Of a DNA stretch of 12,735 bases, positions 7,036-12,735 are shown one piece after another. The stretch is from the NCBI GenBank assembly GCA_002439755.1, contig DJPH01000015.1:1-12735 (forward strand), in the 5' to 3' direction. The first letter of the stretch is position 1; each line of letters starts with the position of its first letter. Source of the DNA: Prevotellaceae bacterium UBA6417 (GTDB lineage Bacteria > Bacteroidota > Bacteroidia > Bacteroidales > Bacteroidaceae). A program made the position numbers and the translations under genes. The notes beneath the pieces are model-generated. The model worked only from the letters and a program-made list of their open reading frames with translations. It was not told the origin of the DNA and did no database searches.

Positions 7036-8433
7036 CTACCCTGCAATAGTTACTATTCCATGAAAAAGCAAGTAGTGAACGGCATTATGAAAACAAACAT
7101 TTATTTTTGCCCCTTGTTTGCGGAGAGACGATGAAAAGAGCTTTCTGAATTCCTGTTTAATAGCGGCGATGTTTCTTGTTCCGTCTGCCAAAGCGATCAT
7201 GTTGTGGGTGGCATCGTCAATGGGTGTTTCTTTTATTCCGTTTCCGAACAGGGTAGGCGTTATAGCGATATCTGAATATGAGCGGATGACGTTTCCATAA
7301 AGTTTGTTCGTATTCTTGATACTTTGCTTTTCTTTTTCGTCCAGAGAATAAATTTGCAGGTGTGGGTTCCTTTTTAATGTCATTGACTTACATTGTTTCG
7401 GCGAGGTTTCCAAAAAATCGTAATATCGTGCTGTCTGCTGTTCTTGCCTCAAAATAATTCTTGGGTTAAGACGGCTGAAAATGGCTTTCGCTTGTTGCGC
7501 AAACTCGTTATAGCTCGATGAATTGTTGTACTTGAGTGATATGTAGGCCGTATAAGTCTTTGTCGTTCGAAATAGATTCGTTATTCGCTCGTAGGTTTCC
7601 GGGTATTTGCGGAGCAATATCAGTTCCAAATTGCGGCAATTGGTTTTGCTTGATTTGTGCCCTCCCAGCATGTGAAAGAAACGGTGCCGGTTGAAATGTG
7701 CAATGTCGCAAAACTCTTTGCCCGTATATCCTTCATCGCGCATGGCGCGCTGCAATACGGTTGTGACTTTCCGGTTTTCCTTGTCGGCCATTACGGCAAA
7801 GAATACCTGTTCGAAAATCACATTGCAGCTGATGGCCGAGTTGCTGCATGTCGGGTCGTTCATTCGGTTTTCTTCAAAGAACTTGAATACTTCTTCGCAA
7901 TAATGTCGGATAAAGTTCAGGTCTTTTCCTCCGAAGAATCCCATGTTGTACGATGACACGGATTCTTCCCGCAGTCCTTGTTCCAGATAGTCGGGAATCC
8001 GTATTCCCGGGCAGGCGAGCAGGCGATCCATCATCCTTTTATAGTAGGATGTTCCGTATTCCCTGTTTTGTGCAGCCAACCGGCTTTTTTCTATCCTTTT
8101 TGGTAAAGGACGTGCCAGATAAATATCACCGTCGACATGCAGAAATGGTCTTTCCTGCATGCTGTAGGTCTTCACTTTGGCCAATGCCCAATGTATAGGC
8201 AGACACTTGAAGTTGTCATACGCTACGACAACTTCCGAATAGGGCAGCCCTATTTTATCAATCAATATATGTGCCGCTTGTGAATCAGAGTAAAGGGTCA
8301 GGTCTTGATAGTGCTCTTTCAGGCTGAGGCAACTTAATGCCCACGACATAAGATGGTGCTGTGGACTTAACCATCCGAAAGCATCCTCTTGCAACCGCTT
8401 ATTGCCGCTCCAAAGTGTTTGGACAACCTTCAT
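7036..8433 (-). CDS. DUF6734-type glycosyltransferase-like protein with C-terminal PqqD-like domain
   Basis: Residues 1 to about 320 match my recollection of the Bacteroidetes DUF6734 family: MKVVQTLWSGN at the start, WLSPQHHLMSWALSC, and FLHVDGDIYLARPL with Asp101-Gly-Asp103. That motif resembles the DxD metal/nucleotide-sugar site of GT-A glycosyltransferases. YNMGFFGGKDLNFI follows. The family has no proven activity that I know of. Residues about 385-465 form an extra domain whose IDDATHNMIALADGTRNIAAI and terminal YLLFHGIVTI fit the PqqD pattern of a variable-residue block, an LxDGT turn, a helix and a final strand. PqqD-like domains bind leader peptides of RiPP precursors. The gene starts 9 bp after a lipoprotein gene and is the last of the accessory operon. 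I infer that it modifies a substrate encoded in the same operon, perhaps the Gly/Cys-rich protein. Confidence 0.8.
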   Translation of the reverse strand: MKVVQTLWSGNKRLQEDAFGWLSPQHHLMSWALSCLSLKEHYQDLTLYSDSQAAHILIDKIGLPYSEVVVAYDNFKCLPIHWALAKVKTYSMQERPFLHVDGDIYLARPLPKRIEKSRLAAQNREYGTSYYKRMMDRLLACPGIRIPDYLEQGLREESVSSYNMGFFGGKDLNFIRHYCEEVFKFFEENRMNDPTCSNSAISCNVIFEQVFFAVMADKENRKVTTVLQRAMRDEGYTGKEFCDIAHFNRHRFFHMLGGHKSSKTNCRNLELILLRKYPETYERITNLFRTTKTYTAYISLKYNNSSSYNEFAQQAKAIFSRLNPRIILRQEQQTARYYDFLETSPKQCKSMTLKRNPHLQIYSLDEKEKQSIKNTNKLYGNVIRSYSDIAITPTLFGNGIKETPIDDATHNMIALADGTRNIAAIKQEFRKLFSSSLRKQGAKINVCFHNAVHYLLFHGIVTIAG

Positions 8434-8442
8434 TCTTCAGGT

Positions 8443-9246
8443 TTATTCTTTGATGGCAATTCTTTTTTGCGGATTGATGAGGCCGCTCATCCAGACAATT
8501 TTTCCCAATCCTTCCAGTCTGACCATTACGTATTCGTTTCCTGTTTGCACTTTATACCATTTTTGGTCCATGTCACAATATGGGATATTATCTTTCTTGA
8601 TACAAGTGCTGTCACCGAACATGAATTCAACGTAGCCTTTCGGAAGATTGTGCCAATCGCTGTATTTAAGGTGTGTGAATGTGCTGCTGGCACCCGTTTG
8701 TTCCTTTGCGGTGTTGAACATGCTCCAAAGGCCGTTGCTTTTGTTGTCAAAATGCTTTTTGGCATACTCCATCATGGGCTTGTAAAGAGCGTCTGCACAA
8801 TACTTCCTGTATTTTCTTGAAAGTTTTGTGGCGTCTTCGTTGTTCAGGTCTCCATAGAATTTCTTCAAGAAGTTCATGCGATGCAAATTGCGTTCTTCGC
8901 GCTGTTGTTCCATCTTTTCCTTGAACTTCTGAATCTTCTGCTCATATTTCCCACTTTTTGCCGGAAATCTTTCTTTGTGATAACAAAGTTCGTCCATGTA
9001 TCTGCGTTGGTTATTGCTTTGCACGTATTCCTCGCTCAGGGCAAAGGGAAAGCTCAGATGTCCTCCATACGGGCTGGCAATAGCTTCCCCTCCTTCGTAT
9101 CCCATTCGTGAGGCATAGCCGTGGTCTCTCCATCCTTGCTCCGACAATGAGCCGGAGCAAGAACACATCATGATTGTCAGAACGGTACATGTGCTTTTGC
9201 AGATGCACTTTGCTGTTTGTTTCAGTAAAGAATTGTCGGCGTTCAT
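8443..9246 (-). CDS. Divergent paralogous putative lipoprotein (267 aa)
   Basis: I do not recognise a named family. The N-terminus has a short basic region, a hydrophobic stretch TVLTIMM and Cys-Ser-Cys-Ser-Gly-Ser; Cys30 is the likely lipid-attachment residue. Residues about 85-150 are rich in Lys, Glu and Arg and predicted helical (KEKMEQQREERNLHRMNFLK). The C-terminal block from residue 194 carries the same landmarks as the two genes upstream: KYSD, FGDST, NIPYCDMDQKWY, RLEGLGK and GLINP. It is therefore the most divergent member of the local paralogous set. It is the copy next to the DUF6734 gene (9 bp gap) and lies 21 bp after the 318-residue copy, so co-transcription is very likely. Surface or periplasmic location is inferred from the lipobox. 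Confidence 0.85.
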   Translation of the reverse strand: MNADNSLLKQTAKCICKSTCTVLTIMMCSCSGSLSEQGWRDHGYASRMGYEGGEAIASPYGGHLSFPFALSEEYVQSNNQRRYMDELCYHKERFPAKSGKYEQKIQKFKEKMEQQREERNLHRMNFLKKFYGDLNNEDATKLSRKYRKYCADALYKPMMEYAKKHFDNKSNGLWSMFNTAKEQTGASSTFTHLKYSDWHNLPKGYVEFMFGDSTCIKKDNIPYCDMDQKWYKVQTGNEYVMVRLEGLGKIVWMSGLINPQKRIAIKE

Positions 9247-9267
9247 GGTTATTCTGTTAAAAGTGGT

Positions 9268-10224
9268 CTATTGATAGAAGCGTTTTGGATATTGGAACTG
9301 ATTATACAGGCCTTTCCACATATAATGTCTGTCTAATGGATCACAATAGGCAAGATCCATTGCCGGATTGATGATTCCCGTAATGAGAATGAAGCTTCCG
9401 GTTCCTTCGAGCCTCAGGAAAATGGGGTCGTTGTCTAATGCCACCAGATACCATCTTGCATCGGCATCGCAATAGGGTATTTTGTCGTTGTTCCATTTTG
9501 TGCTGTCACCGTAGATGATCGGGTAAATATCTTTCAGACCAGGTGTGTTGTGGTCGCTGTATTTGATGTGATATATTCGTGTTTTCTCCGGTTTTTGTCT
9601 TTGCGGGTTGCAGAATAGGTGCCAAAGAGGACCGTTGTATTCTTTTTCCTTGCTGATCCGCTTGAGACCGTTGAGCATCATGTTCGTGCAATGTCTTTTG
9701 CATAGTCGGTTGAACTTATCGAAGTCTTCTTCCGAAAAGCAGGCATACATTTCTTTCAGGAAATCCAATTTTCTGTGGATTCTTGTTTCGCGTCTTTGCA
9801 TCAGCTTGTCATATTCTCTGTTGAGCAGTATCGTGTATTTTTCCTTTTTCTCCGGATGCTTGTGAAACTTATTTCTCAATTTTCTCATTCGGTTGCGTTC
9901 GGCCGGTCCGTCCACAACTTCGTTGCTGACTGAAAAAGCGGGTATTGTTGAAAAGCGATTATCAATGTTAGTAACGGACGGTGTTATAAGGTCTTTGTCT
10001 ATCCCGTCGGCCATGCCAGAAGGCCAACTGCTTATTATAGAAGACGTCCTGACATAATTGCTTGACCCAACAGAATATTTTACGATGGAATCTCCGGCTA
10101 ATGTGTCTCCTGTTATTTTCGTGTTTTGCGTCGAAGAGCACGAAAACGAAAGGAAGCAAGTTCCTAAACAAGCGATATTTGTGAATATCGCAGTAAAGAA
10201 AGAGATATAGTTCCTGCTTTTCAT
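9268..10224 (-). CDS. Paralogous putative lipoprotein (318 aa)
   Basis: The start MKSRNYISFF leads into a hydrophobic segment and FLSFSCSSTQN; Cys29 is the probable lipid anchor, followed by Ser-Ser as is common in Bacteroidota. After the anchor comes LAGDSIVKYSVGSSNY, shared with the 311-residue copy. A basic helical region (about 115-200) holds RMRKLRNKFHKHPEKKEKY and FNRLCKRHC. The conserved C-terminal block starts at residue 221 with KYSD and runs through YPIIYGDSTKWNND, IPYCDADARWYLV, IFLRLEGTGSFIL and TGIINPAM. The sequence ends in an aromatic tail. No enzyme motif is evident. Part of its coding DNA is nearly identical to the copy at the window's right end, showing recent exchange or duplication. 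Confidence 0.88.
   Translation of the reverse strand: MKSRNYISFFTAIFTNIACLGTCFLSFSCSSTQNTKITGDTLAGDSIVKYSVGSSNYVRTSSIISSWPSGMADGIDKDLITPSVTNIDNRFSTIPAFSVSNEVVDGPAERNRMRKLRNKFHKHPEKKEKYTILLNREYDKLMQRRETRIHRKLDFLKEMYACFSEEDFDKFNRLCKRHCTNMMLNGLKRISKEKEYNGPLWHLFCNPQRQKPEKTRIYHIKYSDHNTPGLKDIYPIIYGDSTKWNNDKIPYCDADARWYLVALDNDPIFLRLEGTGSFILITGIINPAMDLAYCDPLDRHYMWKGLYNQFQYPKRFYQ
9747..9903. repeat. 157-bp segment duplicated at 12579-12735
   Basis: By hand count this coding segment differs at 7 of 157 positions from 12579-12735, with no gaps, which is about 96% identity. It covers the basic helical part of the lipoprotein gene. The match continues to the window edge, so its true length is unknown. Confidence 0.85.
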
Positions 10225-10296
10225 GCTATTGTTCCTTGTCTTGATGTTGAAATTATTTTGGTAAAGGCGGGAAAGTTAGTTGTACCGGTTGATGAA

Positions 10297-11232
10297 TCAT
10301 AGTCCCATTCTTGGGATGATATCTGCCGATGTCTCGCAGTAGGCGAGATTCATTGCCGGATTGATGATTCCCGTAATGAGGATGAAGCTTCCGGTGCCTT
10401 CGAGTCTCAGGAATATGGGGCTTTTGTCTAACGTCACCAAGTACCATCTTGCATCGGCATCGCTATAGGGTATTCTATCGTTGTTCCATTTGGTGCTGTC
10501 ACCGTAGATAATCGGATAAATCTCTTTCAGTCCCGGCACACTGTGGTCGCTGTACTTGATGTGGCATATTTGTATTTTTTCGGGAGCCTGCTCTTCCGGG
10601 TTACAGAATAAGTACCAAAAAGGGGTGTCGTTTTCGGCTCTTTTACAGATGTCTCTCAGTTCATCAAGCACCATATTTGAACAATGTCTTTGGCATTGTC
10701 GGTTGAACTTCTTGATATTGCCGATTGAGAGGTATGTGTAGAGCTCTTTCAGAAACTTCAACTTGCAATTGATTCTATTTTCGCGCTTCTGCATCAACTT
10801 GCCGTATTTTTTGTTGAGCTGTGCAGCATACTTACTTTTATTCGGGTGCAGTTGGTACTTTTTAGCCAGTTCCATCATTTGTCTGCGCTCTACAGATCCG
10901 TTGACCACCTCTCCGCTGACAGAATATTCGGCTCCGCGTCTGCCGTTGTTGTAGGGATTAAAAAAGTAATTGTGATCCGGTGGATCCATAACAATAAACG
11001 GCCAAGCATAGGCTGATGACCAGCTATTTTCAAGGCTGATTCCTTTGTAGTTGTTCCCTCCTCTGAGATAGCTCATGATGGAATCTCCTGCCAAGTTGCT
11101 CGTCCCTGTTTTTGCTTCTTTCGGTGAAGAGCATGAATGCAGAAGTAGGGCAGCGACAAGTGCAAGCATTACGTTTTCCAGTAAGTTTCTTAATGGAAAA
11201 GGTGTTTTCTTGTATGTCAGTCGAAAACTCAT
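10297..11232 (-). CDS. Paralogous putative lipoprotein (311 aa)
   Basis: A basic N-terminus and the hydrophobic run VMLALVAALLLHSCSS give a clear lipobox with Cys34 as lipid anchor. NLAGDSIMSYLRGGNNY follows, shared with the 318-residue copy, then a variable segment (about 60-105) rich in aromatic residues, Asn and Pro. The basic helical region and the C-terminal block (from residue 226: KYSDHSVPGLKEIY, YGDSTKWNND, IPYSDADARWYLV, RLEGTGSF, TGIINPAM) match the other copies. The C-terminus is shorter than in its paralogues: it lacks the aromatic tail after AYC and ends SADIIPRMGL. It lies 18 bp after the Gly/Cys-rich gene and 72 bp before the next copy. No function is recognised. Confidence 0.87.
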   Translation of the reverse strand: MSFRLTYKKTPFPLRNLLENVMLALVAALLLHSCSSPKEAKTGTSNLAGDSIMSYLRGGNNYKGISLENSWSSAYAWPFIVMDPPDHNYFFNPYNNGRRGAEYSVSGEVVNGSVERRQMMELAKKYQLHPNKSKYAAQLNKKYGKLMQKRENRINCKLKFLKELYTYLSIGNIKKFNRQCQRHCSNMVLDELRDICKRAENDTPFWYLFCNPEEQAPEKIQICHIKYSDHSVPGLKEIYPIIYGDSTKWNNDRIPYSDADARWYLVTLDKSPIFLRLEGTGSFILITGIINPAMNLAYCETSADIIPRMGL

Positions 11233-11250
11233 TTTTTACTGTGAATAGGT

Positions 11251-11865
11251 TTAGCTTATGAGAGCCGACAATGCGATTTTAACATCATTTTCATTTATAT
11301 TTAAGGTGCCGTTGGACTCATCATATTTAATCGAAAGTGATAATTCAATATCGGCTATTTTGTCAAGGACCGTTTCGCTACTTGACAGCTTTCCATCTTT
11401 GTCATACTCGGTCCTGCTAGCAGTGAAACGCCCTGTTCCTATGGTTCCGGACAAATAAGCGCTGGTTCCTCCGGTAGAATTGCTTATGCTTCCTGTTGCC
11501 ATGACGGTGTTTCCTCCTATACAGCTCTTTTCTCCTTCTGCATTTATAGTACAAGAGTTTTCTCCATCAAGTTGTATTGTAGTTGTTACGAAAACAGTCA
11601 TTGAGTACTGAATGTCGCAGCCAAAAGTAGTCTTGAAGCTTACAATTGCATAGACATTGGCAGAACCGGTAATGGTCCAATTATGTCCATTTAAATCTGC
11701 ACTTGTATGTAAGGAAATTATTTCAGAGACGTTCACGCGTCCTCCGCATCCGCATCCGCATCCTCCGCATCCTCCGGATCCCATAAGCCCGGCTTGTTCC
11801 ATTTGAATGTTGTCAAATACTTGTTCGTCCTTAATCAAACGTGGTTTTAAATCTTCTTTTTTCAT
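11251..11865 (-). CDS. Gly/Cys-rich protein with leader-like N-terminus (candidate RiPP-type substrate)
   Basis: I recognise no named family for this 204-residue protein. Residues 1-28 are charged with an amphipathic stretch (LIKDEQVFDNIQMEQAGLM) and no hydrophobic signal peptide, which resembles a RiPP leader. Residues 29-42 are GSGGCGGCGCGCGG, with Cys at 33, 36, 38 and 40; Gly-Cys tracts of this kind are found in microcin B17-like precursors. Residues 43-204 alternate polar and hydrophobic residues, are rich in Thr, Ser, Gly and Asn, and should be beta-rich; Cys83, Cys105 and Cys115 lie there. It is the first gene after the strong promoter at 11990-12020, with a leader of roughly 118 bases, so it may be the most expressed. 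A secreted structural protein or a metal-binding Cys tract are alternatives, and a core this long is unusual for a RiPP. Confidence 0.85.
   Translation of the reverse strand: MKKEDLKPRLIKDEQVFDNIQMEQAGLMGSGGCGGCGCGCGGRVNVSEIISLHTSADLNGHNWTITGSANVYAIVSFKTTFGCDIQYSMTVFVTTTIQLDGENSCTINAEGEKSCIGGNTVMATGSISNSTGGTSAYLSGTIGTGRFTASRTEYDKDGKLSSSETVLDKIADIELSLSIKYDESNGTLNINENDVKIALSALIS
11741..11781 (-). repeat. Short imperfect DNA repeat encoding the Gly/Cys tract
   Basis: GGATGC and GGAGGATGC units are repeated on the minus strand, giving four Gly-Cys steps flanked by Gly-Gly. Units are in multiples of three bases, so slippage here would add or remove Gly-Cys pairs without breaking the frame. Confidence 0.7.
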
Positions 11866-11983
11866 AATAGTAAGTTTAAATTAGTGATAGTATTAATTAT
11901 TCTGTAAAGTACAATTGTGTAAACGTTGTAAAGCGTCTGTGTCAGTATCAGCCTTTTATTTCAGATGTTTCTGATTCGGATTT
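11866..11983 (-). other. Long AT-rich 5' leader of the Gly/Cys-rich gene
   Basis: The stretch between the predicted transcription start and the ATG at 11865 holds no open frame worth calling. A small palindrome TCAGATGTTTCTGA lies at 11961-11974 and could form a 5-bp stem. I recognise no riboswitch. Upstream of the ATG the sequence is A/T-rich without a strong Shine-Dalgarno, as is normal in Bacteroidota. Confidence 0.45.
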
Positions 11984-11989
11984 TGAATG

Positions 11990-12020
11990 CAAATATAGTA
12001 TATTTATTCTACAAAGCAAA
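11990..12020 (-). promoter_or_regulatory. Full Bacteroides-type promoter of the accessory operon
   Basis: On the minus strand TTTG (12017-12020) is followed after exactly 19 bp by TATATTTG (11990-11997). This is a complete match to the -33 TTTG and -7 TAnnTTTG consensus at the preferred spacing. It is the best promoter in the window and should drive the Gly/Cys-rich gene and the closely spaced genes down to 7036. Confidence 0.75.
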
Positions 12021-12051
12021 ATATGAAAGTGTTTTTTATGCTGTAATATTT

Positions 12052-12076
12052 AATTGAATTGAATTGTATTGTATTG
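12052..12076. repeat. Five tandem pentanucleotides (AATTG x3, TATTG x2)
   Basis: The plus strand reads three AATTG units followed by two TATTG units without interruption. The array starts about 32 bp upstream of the -33 element of the operon promoter and about 12 bp past the stop of the right-hand lipoprotein gene. Such repeats can change length by slippage; whether this one does is unknown. Confidence 0.7.
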
Positions 12077-12087
12077 AAAATCGAACT

Positions 12088-12735
12088 CTATTTTTTTCTT
12101 AAATTTCCGCTTTTATGTGTCACAGTATATTGCTTGTACAGGCGTTCCCATATAATGATGGAGTCAAATGGGTCACAATAGGCAAGCTGCATTGCCGGAT
12201 TGATGATTCCTGTAATGAGAACAAACTTTCCTGTTCCTTCAAGTCTTAGGAATATCGGGTCTTTGTCCAGCGTCACCAAGTACCATCTTGCATCGGCATC
12301 GCTATAGGGTATTTTATCGTTGTTCCATTTGGTGCTGTCACCGTAAATAATCGGGTAAAATTGTTTCAGTCCCGGCACACTGTGGTCGCTATACTTAATA
12401 TGGCATATCTGAATCTTATTCGGAAAGTCGTTTCCCGGATTGCAGAACAGGAACCACAACGGAGTGCCGTTCTCTTCATCCTTACTGATGCTTTTTAATT
12501 CATGAAGCATCATGTTCGTGCTGTGCTTTCTGCATATCCGGTTGAAGTTTTTTAAATTGCCATTTGAAAGACAGGTGTACATTTCTTTCAGGAAATCCAA
12601 TTTTCTGTGGATTCTTGTTTCGCGTTTTTGCATCAGCTTGTTATATTCTCTGTTGAGCAGCATCGTATATTTTTCCTTTTTCTCCGGATGCTTGTGAAAC
12701 TTATTCCTTAACTTTCTCATTCGGTTGCGTTCGGC
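12088..12735 (-). CDS. Paralogous putative lipoprotein, 5' end beyond the window
   Basis: The reading frame is open to the window edge: AERNR precedes the first internal Met, exactly as in the 318-residue copy (PAERNRMRKL), so the first 110 or so residues, including any lipobox, lie outside. The visible 215 residues hold the basic helical region and the full C-terminal block (KYSDHSVPGLKQFY, YGDSTKWNND, IPYSDADARWYLV, RLEGTGKF, TGIINPAM), then a tail containing IIWERLYKQY and a basic end. The part near the window edge is almost identical to the 318-residue gene, while the C-terminal block is closer to the 311-residue gene, so the copy looks mosaic. It is separated from the operon below by 222 bp containing the promoter. 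Confidence 0.85.
   Translation of the reverse strand, partial: AERNRMRKLRNKFHKHPEKKEKYTMLLNREYNKLMQKRETRIHRKLDFLKEMYTCLSNGNLKNFNRICRKHSTNMMLHELKSISKDEENGTPLWFLFCNPGNDFPNKIQICHIKYSDHSVPGLKQFYPIIYGDSTKWNNDKIPYSDADARWYLVTLDKDPIFLRLEGTGKFVLITGIINPAMQLAYCDPFDSIIIWERLYKQYTVTHKSGNLRKK
12271..12408. repeat. 138-bp segment similar to 10432-10569
   Basis: By hand count this ungapped coding segment differs at 9 of 138 positions from 10432-10569, but at clearly more positions from the matching stretch of the 318-residue gene near 9470-9605. It encodes the core of the conserved C-terminal block. Confidence 0.75.

Noticed and set aside
4647..7049. Long plus-strand open frames (up to about 400 codons) opposite the NfnAB-like gene
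   Set aside because: They lie antisense to a gene with clear iron-sulfur and nucleotide-binding motifs and show no family motifs themselves; they follow from the GC-rich codon pattern of the real gene.
10253..10447. A 64-codon minus-strand frame overlapping the end of the 311-residue lipoprotein gene
   Set aside because: It is in a different frame from conserved, paralogue-supported coding sequence and has no recognisable content.
11741..11781. Repeated CCGCATCC units as a CRISPR-like or regulatory array
   Set aside because: The units are in phase with the reading frame and are explained by Gly-Cys codons; there are no spacers.

Overview
The window looks like a chromosomal segment of a Bacteroidales (Bacteroidota) species. 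The evidence is the family make-up (a fused NfnAB-type oxidoreductase, a PD40 exported protein, Bacteroidetes-style lipoproteins with Ser after the lipid Cys, a DUF6734 protein) and promoter boxes of the Bacteroides type (TTTG, 19 bp, TAnnTTTG). No RNA gene, insertion sequence or CRISPR array is visible. Every supported gene is on the minus strand, so transcription runs from high to low coordinates.

Positions 1-222 lie downstream of mnmE and look like the edge of an integrative element. An 18-bp copy of the mnmE 3' end lies 3 bp beyond the real one and encodes the same FCVGK-stop with synonymous changes. A 14-bp inverted repeat, three TTGTCCC motifs and a TAnnTTTG box follow. The window then ends on ATG-CGT-AG, which would fit the MRS start of a Bacteroidetes tyrosine integrase.

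Positions 223-6947 are a GC-richer housekeeping block. In transcription order it holds a fused NfnA/GltD-like iron-sulfur flavoprotein, a TtcA-type tRNA thiolase, an exported PD40 protein with a C-terminal coiled coil, uridine phosphorylase, and the tRNA-modifying GTPase MnmE. A promoter box between ttcA and the PD40 gene suggests two transcription units.

Positions 7036-12735 are a visibly AT-richer accessory locus and the most interesting part. A strong promoter (11990-12020) precedes a 204-residue protein with a leader-like N-terminus and a Gly/Cys tract. Three related putative lipoproteins follow, then a DUF6734 glycosyltransferase-like protein whose C-terminal extension resembles PqqD, the RiPP-recognition fold. 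A fourth lipoprotein paralogue lies upstream of the promoter and runs off the window. I infer an uncharacterised peptide- or protein-modification system: a Gly/Cys-rich substrate, a modifying enzyme with its own substrate-recognition domain, and surface lipoproteins that are diversifying by duplication and recombination. No cyclodehydratase, radical SAM enzyme or exporter lies inside the window, so the rest of the locus, if any, must be to the right.
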